A DNA stretch of 64,000 bases. Origin: Draconibacterium orientale (GTDB lineage: Bacteria; Bacteroidota; Bacteroidia; Bacteroidales; Prolixibacteraceae). Under the pieces are notes generated by a model. It saw only the letters and a program-made list of their open reading frames with translations, made no database searches and had not been told where the DNA came from. The DNA is taken from NCBI RefSeq assembly GCF_000626635.1, contig NZ_CP007451.1, forward strand, positions 4,694,501-4,758,500. Direction: 5' to 3'. The position numbers were made by a program, and so were the translations under genes. This document shows positions 36,237 through 44,512 of this stretch, in pieces. Positions within the stretch are counted from its first letter, which is position 1. Each line of letters begins with the position of its first letter.

Positions 36237-36543
36237 TCCGCACGTGCGGAAACTCTCCCAGAGAATTAAAATAAGGTTTCCGCAATCGCGGAAAGTTAGC
36301 CTGAAGTTTATTTTAATACTTCCGCAGCTCCGGAAAGTTTCTCAAAAGTTGAAAACAGGCTTTCCGAATGTTCGGAAAGCTTGCCTGAATTTAAAAACAA
36401 ACTTCCGGACTTTCCCGAAACACAGAAACAGTTTAAAAACAGACTTTCGGGGCTTCCCGACAAATAGAAACAAATTGAAAACAAGCTTTCGGGGCCACCC
36501 GGCGAGCAGAAATAAAATTAAAACAGGCCACCGGGAATTCCCG
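36237..36543. repeat. Tandem array of eight hairpins at 42-bp pitch
   Basis: Eight inverted repeats have centres at about 36243.5, 36285.5, 36327.5, 36369.5, 36411, 36453.5, 36495.5 and 36537.5. Each stem differs but remains self-complementary: CCGCACGTGCGG, TTTCCGC/GCGGAAA, TTCCG/CGGAA, TTTCCGAA/TTCGGAAA, TTCCGG/CCCGAA (one mismatch), TCGGG/CCCGA, CGGG/CCCG, CGGGAATTCCCG. Linkers are A-rich (TTAAAAACA, TTGAAAACA). A further strong stem CCGAAGTTC/GAACTTCGG lies at 36541-36564. The array fills the space between rplS and the convergent SUI1 gene. Since 42 is divisible by 3, a frame (36244-36609, GTG start) runs through it with a 14-residue period; I treat this as a by-product. Confidence 0.85.
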
Positions 36544-36597
36544 AAGTTCAGAAATGAACTTCGGTTAGTTCTTCGGGCGAGGAATTACCGGGCCCGA

Positions 36598-36945
36598 TCA
36601 ACCGCCTGATCGTTTTACTTTATAACCGTCAGCTTTTAGCAGCTCGATAATACGTTGGCAAAAGTCGCCCTGAATAAGGATCTCGCCATCTTTAACGGTG
36701 CCGCCTACCCCACATTTCGATTTCAGTTTTTTACCCAGTTCTTTCAGGTCATCATCCGATCCGACAAAGCCGGTTACCAGCGTTACCGCTTTGCCTTTTC
36801 GCTTTTTACGATCGAGCATTACACGCAAATCCTGTTGGTTAGCAGGCAAAGTATCCTGTTCTTCCTGTTCGTCTTTATCGTAGTTAAAATCAGAATTGGT
36901 TGAAAATACCACCCCTAATCGTTCTTTCCAGTCATTATTCGACAT
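36598..36945 (-). CDS. SUI1/eIF1-type translation initiation factor (YciH)
   Basis: 115 residues. The SUI1 domain is in the second half: [69 protein letters not shown]. The KCGVGGTV loop is the family signature. The N-terminal region is acidic and disordered ([11 protein letters not shown]). Probably tunes start-codon selection on the 30S subunit. Ends beside the 42-bp hairpin array; two bases separate its start from the stop of the next upstream gene. Confidence 0.92.
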   Translation of the reverse strand: MSNNDWKERLGVVFSTNSDFNYDKDEQEEQDTLPANQQDLRVMLDRKKRKGKAVTLVTGFVGSDDDLKELGKKLKSKCGVGGTVKDGEILIQGDFCQRIIELLKADGYKVKRSGG

Positions 36946-36946
36946 G

Positions 36947-37327
36947 TCACCTCCAAATTACAATTAAACTTCCTGTTAAATAAGCCACTACCCAAAACCC
37001 GTAAGCGGCTTTCGTATAAATTATATGATTTTTGCGCGCCTTGCAGTCGCGACCATTGGCAATATACATTTTCCAACTCCATATTGCATCCACCAGCATG
37101 ACGATAAACGCTGTGGCTCCAAGAAAACCGTGCAAGGTAAACGGAGATCCCTTCGAGCCCAATATCATTAAAGTAATAGCAATAATATCCAATATCACTC
37201 CCATCGACAAAAAGGCAACTACAATTCGTCCAACAATATTAAATCGCACCAACGAAATGCTTCCAATACCGTAGGAAAGAAACGAGAGGGTAATTACAAA
37301 TGCTCCAACAATGGCTAATGGATTCAT
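36947..37327 (-). CDS. Small integral membrane protein, four helices
   Basis: 126 residues with four predicted membrane helices (about 5-25, 32-58, 66-88 and 106-124). [26 protein letters not shown] resembles HsmA-type or cytochrome-b561-like small membrane proteins, with a His in helix 3 that could bind haem or a metal. Function is not known. One base upstream of the SUI1 gene, so co-transcribed. Confidence 0.65.
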   Translation of the reverse strand: MNPLAIVGAFVITLSFLSYGIGSISLVRFNIVGRIVVAFLSMGVILDIIAITLMILGSKGSPFTLHGFLGATAFIVMLVDAIWSWKMYIANGRDCKARKNHIIYTKAAYGFWVVAYLTGSLIVIWR

Positions 37328-37410
37328 GCTAATCGCTTATTTGAGATGTAAAGGTAATTTTATTATTATCACTACTCTGGCTAACATATAAATTACATGC
37401 AGGTTCCGGT

Positions 37411-37920
37411 TTAATCAAATTTTAACCGGCCGTTTGTGTCGCGTTTACTCAACAGCAGGTTTTTTATCGTTCCGTTTTTATTCACCTGTATAATGTTTTT
37501 TTGATCGCTAAAAACATCGGTTAGCAAGTTACAATTTACTTCTATTGTGGAAAGGCCGGTTACGTTTCCAATTTCCAGGTACGACCACACCACATCTTTT
37601 TCCATTTCTTTCCCAATAAATTCAGGCTCAAAATCGTTGTCGTTTACCTTAAACCGGATACTCTTTTTAAAATAAGCATAAATATATTCATCGGCATGTG
37701 CATCTTCCTGTACTTCGCCAATGTATAATTTATTGTGCCCTTCTGCCGCCAATCCCGCTGTCAGATCATCAACAAAAATCTTCACCGAAATTTCGAGCGA
37801 ATGGCTTTGTTGATTGAAATTAACCTGGCAAATACTTACATAGTATGGATGAGCATTGGAGAAAAACACCCCTAAAAAAAGAAACAAAACCGGTAGAATT
37901 AATTTTTTACTTATTTTCAT
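37411..37920 (-). CDS. DUF6702 family protein
   Basis: 169 residues from ATG 37920 (a TTG at 37929 also opens the frame). Signal peptide ends near residue 22 (FFSNAHPYYVS). HPYYVSICQVNFNQQSHSLEISVKIFVDDL is the typical start of DUF6702, an exported beta-sandwich domain of unknown role that occurs beside HupE and M1 peptidase genes in Bacteroidota. It faces the HupE-like gene divergently, 35 bp apart. Confidence 0.8.
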   Translation of the reverse strand: MKISKKLILPVLFLFLGVFFSNAHPYYVSICQVNFNQQSHSLEISVKIFVDDLTAGLAAEGHNKLYIGEVQEDAHADEYIYAYFKKSIRFKVNDNDFEPEFIGKEMEKDVVWSYLEIGNVTGLSTIEVNCNLLTDVFSDQKNIIQVNKNGTIKNLLLSKRDTNGRLKFD

Positions 37921-37939
37921 GCCCTTCAAAATTATTGGG

Positions 37940-37947
37940 CAAAAGTA
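37940..37947 (-). promoter_or_regulatory. -7 box of the DUF6702 gene
   Basis: The reverse strand reads TACTTTTG (TAnnTTTG), 20 bp before ATG 37920. A second match (TAATTTTG, 37927-37934) is closer to the start. Confidence 0.45.
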
Positions 37948-37955
37948 AAAATTTT

Positions 37956-38534
37956 ATGAGTTTATTTGAGATGTACCTCCAATTGGGGTTCAAACACATT
38001 ATTGACATTCATGGTTACGACCACATTGTTTTTGTTTTGGCTTTATGTGCCGGCTACAATTTAAACCAGTTTAAAAAAATACTTATACTGATTACGGCCT
38101 TCACCATTGGCCATTCAATAACTCTTGCCCTATCCACTTTAAAAGTGGTTAATGTCTCTTCCGGTTTAATCGAATTTCTGATAGCGGCCACCATTTGTGT
38201 TACGGCCATAGCCAATATTATTCCGTTCAAAGCAAAAAACAACCGCGTGGTTTATGTACTTACTTTATTTTTTGGGCTTATACACGGACTGGGATTTTCA
38301 AATTACCTGAAAGAACTGCTCGGGCGCGAATCGAATATTCTTACTCCGCTACTGGCCTTTAATATTGGGCTCGAACTCGGCCAGCTACTAATTCTTGCTA
38401 TCTATTTTGCCTTGTTGTTTATTACTGTTCAGGCATTCAGGTCGCGAAACGATTTCTGGCGCATTTTTGTATCGGGAATGGCATTTGGTATTTCAGTTAT
38501 ATTAATGATTAATAAGGCACCAGCCGTTTTTTAA
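37956..38534 (+). CDS. HupE/UreJ-like membrane protein
   Basis: 192 residues from ATG 37956; the frame also extends 37 codons upstream without a plausible start. HIIDIHGYDHIVFVLALCAGYNL is the HupE/UreJ motif with metal-binding His/Asp in the first helix region; six predicted membrane helices follow, including ITAFTIGHSITLALSTL and FFGLIHGLGFSNYL. HupE/UreJ proteins move nickel or cobalt, but in Bacteroidota the partner genes suggest another role. Divergent from DUF6702 and followed by an M1 peptidase gene. Confidence 0.85.
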   Translation: MSLFEMYLQLGFKHIIDIHGYDHIVFVLALCAGYNLNQFKKILILITAFTIGHSITLALSTLKVVNVSSGLIEFLIAATICVTAIANIIPFKAKNNRVVYVLTLFFGLIHGLGFSNYLKELLGRESNILTPLLAFNIGLELGQLLILAIYFALLFITVQAFRSRNDFWRIFVSGMAFGISVILMINKAPAVF

Positions 38535-38628
38535 CCTTGCGCTCCCTAACAAATCCGAAGCCATTACAAGCTTTTGTAATCAATTTGCATTTTTAACAGT
38601 AGAACTTACAATAAGTTAAAAGTATTGC

Positions 38629-38636
38629 TAATTTTG
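38629..38636 (+). promoter_or_regulatory. -7 box of the M1 peptidase gene
   Basis: TAATTTTG (TAnnTTTG), 43 bp before ATG 38680. The expected -33 TTG is not obvious. Confidence 0.45.
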
Positions 38637-38679
38637 TTCACCTACCATTTTGACATAGATCATAGACATTGATTACATA

Positions 38680-41001
38680 ATGAATAGATTAGCACTTTTT
38701 ATTACCTTTTTCGTATGTGCCTGTGCAATTTCGTTGGCGCAGGAAAACGTTAACCAAAATAAATTCAGACAGTTAAAACAAGAGTTGGCAACACCAAATG
38801 TTTACCGTACCGCATCGGGAGCACCGGGGCACGAATACTGGCAGCAAAAAGCCGATTACAAAATGAACATCAGGCTCGACGACGAAAACCAGCGAATTTA
38901 TGGCGAAGAAACCATTACCTACCACAACCAATCGCCCGATATTCTGAGCTATTTATGGTTGCAACTCGACCAGAATATGCGTTCAAAAGATTCGGACACC
39001 TTCAAAACAATGACATCAGGATTGAACCAACGTGTTTCATTTGGCCAGTTAAAACGTATGATGTACGATTTTGACGGTGGCTTTAAACTGGAGTACGTGC
39101 AGGATACCGAAGGAAACGATTTGCCGGCGACCATAAACAAAACCATGATGCGTGTTGATTTACCCGAACCACTAAAACCGGGCGAAGCATTCAGTTTTAA
39201 AGTAAAATGGTGGTACAACATTAACGACCGTCTTACCGATGGTGGCCGCTCGGGTTACGAGTATTTTAAAAACGAAGACAACTATATTTATACCATTGCC
39301 CAATTTTACCCGCGCATGGCGGTTTATAACGAAGTGGAAGGCTGGCAACACAAACAGTTTCTTGGAACCGGCGAATTCACCCTGCCCTTTGGCGATTTTG
39401 AAGTAAGTCTTACCGTTCCGGCCGACCATGTAGTTGCAGCAACCGGCGTTCTTCAGAATACTTCTGATGTATTAACGCTGGAACAGATCGATCGTTTTGA
39501 GAAAGCAAAAGCCGATACGAAAAATCCGGTTTTTATCGTATCGCAGGAAGATGCAGAGAAAGCGGAGAAAGGAAAAGTAAAAGAAGAAAAAACCTGGGTA
39601 TTTAAAGCCGAAAATGTGCGCGACTTTGCATTTGCCAGCTCGCGTAAATTTATCTGGGATGCAATGGCCGTAAAATTCGGAGATCGTACGGTAATGGCCA
39701 TGTCGTATTACCCCAAAGAAGGTAACCCGCTGTGGGAACAATACTCAACACGCGTGGTGGCTCATACCATAAAAACCTACTCGAAATATACATTCGATTA
39801 CCCTTACCCGGTAGCCATTTCGGTACACACCGACCGCATTGGAATGGAGTACCCGATGATATGCTTTAACGGTGGACGCCCCGAAAGCGACGGAACATAC
39901 AGCAAACGTGCCAAATACGGAATGATTGGCGTAGTTATTCACGAAGTGGGACACAATTTCTTTCCAATGATTGTAAACTCCGACGAACGCCAGTGGACCT
40001 GGATGGACGAAGGATTAAATACATTCGTACAGTTTTTAACCGAACAGGAATGGGAACCGGATTACCCATCGTCGAACGGAATACCAAGCTACATTGTGCC
40101 TTACATGCGTGGCGACAAAAAGTTTATTTCGCCGGTAATGACCAACTCCGAGTCGGTTTGGAACCTCGGGAGTAACGCTTACGCCAAGCCAAGTACAGCA
40201 CTTAATATTTTGCGCGAAACCGTTATGGGCCGCGAACTGTTCGACTATGCTTTTAAAGAATATGCACAACGCTGGATGTTTAAACACCCTACCCCCGCTG
40301 ATTTCTTCCGCACTATGGAAGATGCCTCGGGAGTTGATTTAGACTGGTTCTGGCGCGGATGGTTCTTTACCACCGACTACTGCGATATTTCCATGGAAAA
40401 CGTAAAATGGTACCAGGCCGACACAAAAGATCCGGTGGTAGAAAAACCGTTGCAAAAAGCTGCTGATGAAGAAGCCGCTGTTTCAATTACCGCCATACGT
40501 AACAAAGCATTTGCCAAAGAAACATACCGGTCTATAAATCCTGAAGCTGCCGATTTTTACACTACTTACGACCAATACAAAGTAACCAAAGAGGATAAAG
40601 TGCAATACGACAGGTTTGTAAAAAGCCTGAGCAAGGAGGAGAAAGAGTTGCTGGGTGCCAACCTGAACTTCTACCAGATCGACTTTAAAAATGTGGGCGG
40701 ACTGGTAATGCCGGTGATCCTGAAATTTGAATTTACCGACGGAACAGAAGAGGTTCAGTATATTCCTGCCGAGATTTGGCGGAAAAACAACGAAGAAGTT
40801 TCGAAAGTGTTTATGTTTAACAAAGAAGTGGAGCAAATTATCCTCGACCCTTACCGCGAAACCGCCGACACTGATTTGAACAACAACTACTGGCCGGAGC
40901 GCAAAGAGCCAACTCGTTTCGAACTGTATAAATCGAGATATGGCGGTGGACGTTACACCGGAGGTGGCGAAAACCCCATGCAAAAGGCAAAAAAGAAATA
41001 A
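38680..41001 (+). CDS. M1 family metallopeptidase (aminopeptidase)
   Basis: 773 residues with signal peptide ending near residue 21 (SLAQEN). The zinc site is HEVGH (about 421-425) followed 18 residues later by Glu in MDEGLN, fitting HEXXH-X18-E. The gene lies downstream of HupE-like and DUF6702, a recurrent Bacteroidota arrangement. A periplasmic aminopeptidase or broad metallopeptidase, probably for peptide use. The GAMEN exopeptidase motif is not clearly seen in the usual place; IGMEYPMI may be its equivalent. Confidence 0.93.
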   Translation: MNRLALFITFFVCACAISLAQENVNQNKFRQLKQELATPNVYRTASGAPGHEYWQQKADYKMNIRLDDENQRIYGEETITYHNQSPDILSYLWLQLDQNMRSKDSDTFKTMTSGLNQRVSFGQLKRMMYDFDGGFKLEYVQDTEGNDLPATINKTMMRVDLPEPLKPGEAFSFKVKWWYNINDRLTDGGRSGYEYFKNEDNYIYTIAQFYPRMAVYNEVEGWQHKQFLGTGEFTLPFGDFEVSLTVPADHVVAATGVLQNTSDVLTLEQIDRFEKAKADTKNPVFIVSQEDAEKAEKGKVKEEKTWVFKAENVRDFAFASSRKFIWDAMAVKFGDRTVMAMSYYPKEGNPLWEQYSTRVVAHTIKTYSKYTFDYPYPVAISVHTDRIGMEYPMICFNGGRPESDGTYSKRAKYGMIGVVIHEVGHNFFPMIVNSDERQWTWMDEGLNTFVQFLTEQEWEPDYPSSNGIPSYIVPYMRGDKKFISPVMTNSESVWNLGSNAYAKPSTALNILRETVMGRELFDYAFKEYAQRWMFKHPTPADFFRTMEDASGVDLDWFWRGWFFTTDYCDISMENVKWYQADTKDPVVEKPLQKAADEEAAVSITAIRNKAFAKETYRSINPEAADFYTTYDQYKVTKEDKVQYDRFVKSLSKEEKELLGANLNFYQIDFKNVGGLVMPVILKFEFTDGTEEVQYIPAEIWRKNNEEVSKVFMFNKEVEQIILDPYRETADTDLNNNYWPERKEPTRFELYKSRYGGGRYTGGGENPMQKAKKK

Positions 41002-41148
41002 TACCGATTAGCTTCAAAAATGTCATCCCTAAGTCGGGACTCCTTTTTCAGTCTATCGGCATTAACAACTGTAAGATGTAAAACTTTCCATGAGACATTT
41101 TATATTACAATTTGTATAATCCTAACCGCGATTTAAATAAAGCAAAAA

Positions 41149-41184
41149 GGAAGCACTTCGATATGGAGTTTGCTTCCTTTTTTT
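41149..41184 (+). terminator. Intrinsic terminator, 150 bp after the M1 gene
   Basis: GGAAGCA (41149-41155) and TGCTTCC (41171-41177) pair perfectly over 7 bp, with an A-run before and seven T after the stem. Could work in either direction. Confidence 0.8.
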
Positions 41185-41314
41185 CTGAAAGTCCCCATCT
41201 TGTTAGGAGTATTGCCTTTTGAGTTTCGTCCGGAAGAACCATCTGGCTTCGGTCTGCTTTCTTCGCCGGACGATTCGCTTTGGTCATTTCATCCCAGCGC
41301 TACGCACCGGGTTA

Positions 41315-41610
41315 CCTGCCTGTCGGCAGACAGGTTCATATTAGACGCTTCCAGCGTCATGAAAAATTTACAATTCCGACATAGCTGGTCAATAAAGTAG
41401 TCTTAATTACATAATCTAATTCAATATCCCGAAGGGATAAAACATGATTAACCTCGGGTGAAACCCGGGGTTGATGAGAAAGTAAATCAAAGGCGCAAAT
41501 AATCAGTTATTCAACGCACAACTGCTGTATGCGCCTCATAATCTGATTTTTTCATGAAATGCTGTCGTTAGGCCTCACTTTCATCACTGTTGGTGATTCC
41601 CGGGAATCAT
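41315..41610. repeat. Cluster of short palindromic repeats
   Basis: Includes CCTGCCTG-TCGG-CAGACAGG (about 41318-41335), GACGC-TTCCA-GCGTC, TATCCC-GAA-GGGATA, CCTCGGGT-GAA-ACCCGGGG and TGATTCCCGGGAATCA (41594-41609). They lie in a 720-bp region without genes (41002-41721). The sequences look like Bacteroidota REP-type intergenic elements, several kinds in one place. Confidence 0.6.
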
Positions 41611-41685
41611 GAATGTTTTTTGTGGTGCTTTGTAAACCTGCCCCCACTGGTTTATATTCTCACGATTGGCGCGAAGAACCTTATC

Positions 41686-41725
41686 AGTGATGCTCTTCAC
41701 TCCGGGTGAGGGTATCGCTAATTAC
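41686..41725 (-). repeat. Stop-codon-embedded palindrome, copy 1
   Basis: AGTGATGCTCTTCAC (left) and GGTGAGGGTATCGCT (right) pair over 15 positions with G-T wobbles and two mismatches. The right end CGCTAATTAC contains the reverse-strand stop codon of the ArsC-like gene. A similar element is at 42115-42153. Confidence 0.7.
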
Positions 41726-42072
41726 AAAGCCGCTTTAATTGCCGCTACTGTTTTGGGTGAATTACCAACAAAAAGGTTTCCATCGATTTCAAAAACCGGG
41801 CGTTTCAGGAAAGTGTAATCCGTTAGCAACAGTTTTTTGTAATCGGCATCGTTTTCTACCGGGTTGGCTTCAAGGGCAGCTTTTAATTTGCGGGCACGTT
41901 TATTTATCAGTGCTTCGTAGCTTTTTGTATGTGCGTAAAGGCTTTCAACCTGTTCTTCGGTAATTGGTTCGGTTTTTATATCCTGCTTCTTAAAACTATC
42001 GTCAACGTTTACTTCTTTCATTATTCGTTTGCAGGTATCGCAGGTAGACAGGTAATATACTTTTCGTGTCAT
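41722..42072 (-). CDS. ArsC/Spx family protein (arsenate reductase-like)
   Basis: 116 residues of thioredoxin-related fold. STCDTCKRI at 9-17 has the CxxC of Spx-type proteins rather than the CX5R of classical glutaredoxin ArsC. DYTFLKRPVFEIDGNLFVGN is the family C-terminal motif. Could be a thiol-redox protein or transcription co-factor; arsenate reduction is not implied by sequence alone. Gene follows the methyltransferase by 77 bp on the same strand. Confidence 0.8.
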   Translation of the reverse strand: MTRKVYYLSTCDTCKRIMKEVNVDDSFKKQDIKTEPITEEQVESLYAHTKSYEALINKRARKLKAALEANPVENDADYKKLLLTDYTFLKRPVFEIDGNLFVGNSPKTVAAIKAAL

Positions 42073-42114
42073 GTGTTTAAAATTATTTTTGTTTACAAAG
42101 TTGTTCTGTCTGGC

Positions 42115-42153
42115 AGTGATACGCTCACTTGAAGTGAGAGCATCACTAATTAC
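42115..42153 (-). repeat. Stop-codon-embedded palindrome, copy 2
   Basis: AGTGATACGCTCACTT and AAGTGAGAGCATCACT pair nearly perfectly. The right end CACTAATTAC includes the reverse-strand stop codon of the methyltransferase gene, as in copy 1 at 41686-41725. Confidence 0.7.
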
Positions 42154-42890
42154 GCGTTACAACTCACCACCAAAGGCAAATGTTTTCCACCAAACGCATC
42201 TTGTTTAAAGTTGGCGTAAAACTGAATGTTTCGGAAACCGGCTCTTTCAAGCAGTGTTTTTAAAGTTTCACTTTTAAGGGCCAGCAAAGGTGTTTCGTTC
42301 GATACAATGCGGTTGATGGCTTTTATTTCCAAATCGGTTTGAAAACCGATAAGATCAGAGTTATCAGCGAAATTATAACGGCGTATAAATTTTATGTTTT
42401 CTGTGTCGATTACAGGCAGTGTTTCAACGGGCTCGTTATAAATATAATCGTAGTTCAGTAACTGAATCAGCAATTGTCCTCCCGGTTTCAAAACGGTTTT
42501 GGCCCCTTCCAGCATTTGCAAAACAAGTGTCTCGGAATTGAGATGTACCAGCGTATTTCCAAAACACAATACCGCATCAAACTGTTGCACTTCAAAATCC
42601 TGCTTCAGTTCCAGCATATTTCCCTGCTGAAAAGTTAGCTTTTCGTGTTTCTTGTTGCCAATGGCTTGCTGCAACAAATCTTCATTCAAGTCTATTCCGG
42701 TAACTTCTGCCCCACCCGCTGCCAGCTGAAAAGACAGCTCGCCAGTGGCACAACCAATATCCAGAATATGTTTCCCCGGCAACTCACCGAGCTTGTTTAT
42801 TACAAACTTCAGTTGCATGGGATTAAACGGAAAAATTTCGGAATAATACTTTGAGATGGAGGTATAGAAAATATTTTGCGAATCGTTCAT
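42150..42890 (-). CDS. Class I SAM-dependent methyltransferase
   Basis: 246 residues from ATG 42890 (TTG 42896 is also in frame). HILDIGCATGELSFQLA (motif I), VTGIDLNEDLL (motif II), FDAVLCFGNTLVHLN and GGQLLIQLLNYDYI. The fold is certain; substrate unknown. The C-terminal half contains TLLERAGFRNIQFYANF, typical of ubiquinone/menaquinone- or small-molecule methyltransferases. Eight bases downstream of the thioredoxin gene. Confidence 0.88.
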   Translation of the reverse strand: MNDSQNIFYTSISKYYSEIFPFNPMQLKFVINKLGELPGKHILDIGCATGELSFQLAAGGAEVTGIDLNEDLLQQAIGNKKHEKLTFQQGNMLELKQDFEVQQFDAVLCFGNTLVHLNSETLVLQMLEGAKTVLKPGGQLLIQLLNYDYIYNEPVETLPVIDTENIKFIRRYNFADNSDLIGFQTDLEIKAINRIVSNETPLLALKSETLKTLLERAGFRNIQFYANFKQDAFGGKHLPLVVSCNA

Positions 42891-42898
42891 ACGCAAAT

Positions 42899-43198
42899 TT
42901 ACAAATATTGCTCAACAATACTTTTTACTTCGTGGGCAGGTCGCACGCCCATTCCACTCCACTTTAGCTCGCCATCTTTAAACAGCATCAGTGTAGGAAT
43001 GCTTCGTATCTGGTATTTCGATGCAATATTCGGGTTGCGGTCAACATCCACTTTAATGATCTTGATATTTTCTTTCAACTCCGATTTCACCTGCTTTAAG
43101 ATGGGTGGCATTTGCTTGCACGGACCACACCAATCGGCATAAAAGTCGACCAAAACCGGACGTTTGCAATTGATAATATTTTTGAATTTAGCTATCAT
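42899..43198 (-). CDS. Thioredoxin family protein
   Basis: 99 residues. DFYADWCGPCKQMPPIL (WCGPCK, ~22-27) is the redox site, and RSIPTLMLFKDGEL carries the cis-Pro loop. A cytoplasmic thiol-disulfide reductase. Overlaps the DUF6132 gene by 11 bp and precedes the methyltransferase. Confidence 0.93.
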   Translation of the reverse strand: MIAKFKNIINCKRPVLVDFYADWCGPCKQMPPILKQVKSELKENIKIIKVDVDRNPNIASKYQIRSIPTLMLFKDGELKWSGMGVRPAHEVKSIVEQYL

Positions 43199-43415
43199 TT
43201 TGTTCTGCTCTTTTTTTGCGCTTTACAATAAAGTCGTTTATGGCATCGCCCAAAAGGTAGCCAACTGCAGCTCCCCACAAGGTACTCCAGTACCACACCG
43301 ATTTTATCGGACAGGTACCGCTTAAACATCCCACATATTTCCAGTAAAGGAAGCCTCCAACAGCACCAATTACTAATAAAATCAGGCCCAACTGCTTTTG
43401 TTTTATAAACTTCAT
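43188..43415 (-). CDS. DUF6132 family membrane protein
   Basis: 75 residues with two membrane helices (about 10-25 and 40-60). VGCLSGTCPIKS gives a Cys-containing loop between the helices. Bacteroidota proteins with this layout are called DUF6132 and neighbour thioredoxin genes; a link with thiol transport or sulfur chemistry is inferred. Start 43415 is upstream of thioredoxin, with its stop inside that gene. Confidence 0.75.
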   Translation of the reverse strand: MKFIKQKQLGLILLVIGAVGGFLYWKYVGCLSGTCPIKSVWYWSTLWGAAVGYLLGDAINDFIVKRKKRAEQNDS

Positions 43416-43572
43416 CTTTTTTTACTTCTTACTTTGAAACAACAACAAGCACTTTTAGTTTTTAAATAAACATTGAAAAAAATGATTGCAAATAGATTTA
43501 GCCGAAATCATAACTTTTAGGAAATGTCAAACTCGATGAAAACGGCTACTTTTGGCAGCTTTATAAAACGTT

Positions 43573-44475
43573 ATGTGGGCACTATTCGGATTAGCATCAG
43601 CTTTATTCCTGGGCATTTACGACATTTTTAAAAAGCAATCGGTTAACAACAATGCAGTTATGCCGGTATTGTTTTTTTCTACTGTTGCCAGTACCTTGCT
43701 GTTTTCACCTTTAATTATTTTATCGTTTAAGTCGCCCGATCTGCTTGCCAACACCGGACTGTATGTTCCCAAACTCAGCACTTTCGAGCACCTTCAGGTA
43801 TTACTGAAATCGGCCATTGTAGTATCAAGTTGGGTGTTTGCCTTTTTTGCTCTGAAACATTTACCCATTACCATTGTGGCGCCCATTCGCGCTACCGGTC
43901 CGCTTTGGACATTAATTGGTGCCCTGATCATTTTTCATGAACGTTTAAATGTCTATCAGTGGATCGGGATCGTTATTACACTCCTGTTTTTCTACCTGTT
44001 CTCCACTGCCGGAAGACTGGAGGGCATCAACTTCAAACGCAATAAATGGATTTACTATATTGTTGCCGGAACGTTGCTTGGCGCCTGTAGTGGTTTATAC
44101 GACAAGTTTATTTTACAACGCATCGACCGCGTGGCAGTACAAGCCTGGTTTTCGGTGTACCAGGTGGTAATTTTACTTCCTTTTGTTTTGCTGAATGAAA
44201 AGATCAGAAAACGCAAGAACATTACTTTCGAATGGCGCTGGACCATCCCGCTTATTGGGCTGTTTCTGGTAATTGCCGACTACCTGTATTTTTATGCCCT
44301 CAGCAACGAAGATGCTTTGATCTCGGTTATTTCGGCACTGCGCCGCGGAAGTGTTCTGGTAGCTTTTGTTGTTGGCGGTGTGCTGTTTAAAGAACAAAAC
44401 CTGAAAAAGAAAGGCGCTTACCTGGCGGGAATTCTTACGGGTATTTTACTTATTACTTTGGGAACGGTGTTGTGA
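43573..44475 (+). CDS. EamA/DMT family transporter
   Basis: 300 residues with ten predicted membrane helices in two EamA repeats (first half 1-140, second 150-300). LPITIVAPIRATGPLWTLIGALIIFHERL is the typical repeat-end motif, and EDALISVISALRRGSVLVAFVVGGVLF is its second-half equivalent. Likely exports or takes up a metabolite; the substrate cannot be read from sequence. Divergent from the DUF6132 operon. Confidence 0.88.
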   Translation: MWALFGLASALFLGIYDIFKKQSVNNNAVMPVLFFSTVASTLLFSPLIILSFKSPDLLANTGLYVPKLSTFEHLQVLLKSAIVVSSWVFAFFALKHLPITIVAPIRATGPLWTLIGALIIFHERLNVYQWIGIVITLLFFYLFSTAGRLEGINFKRNKWIYYIVAGTLLGACSGLYDKFILQRIDRVAVQAWFSVYQVVILLPFVLLNEKIRKRKNITFEWRWTIPLIGLFLVIADYLYFYALSNEDALISVISALRRGSVLVAFVVGGVLFKEQNLKKKGAYLAGILTGILLITLGTVL

Positions 44476-44512
44476 GGGTAGCCACTAGCTGCAAGCCGCT
44501 AAGCCGTTAGCA

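Noticed and set aside
36237-36543. CRISPR array
   Set aside because: Spacing is regular, but the units are not identical repeats with unique spacers, and no cas genes are near.
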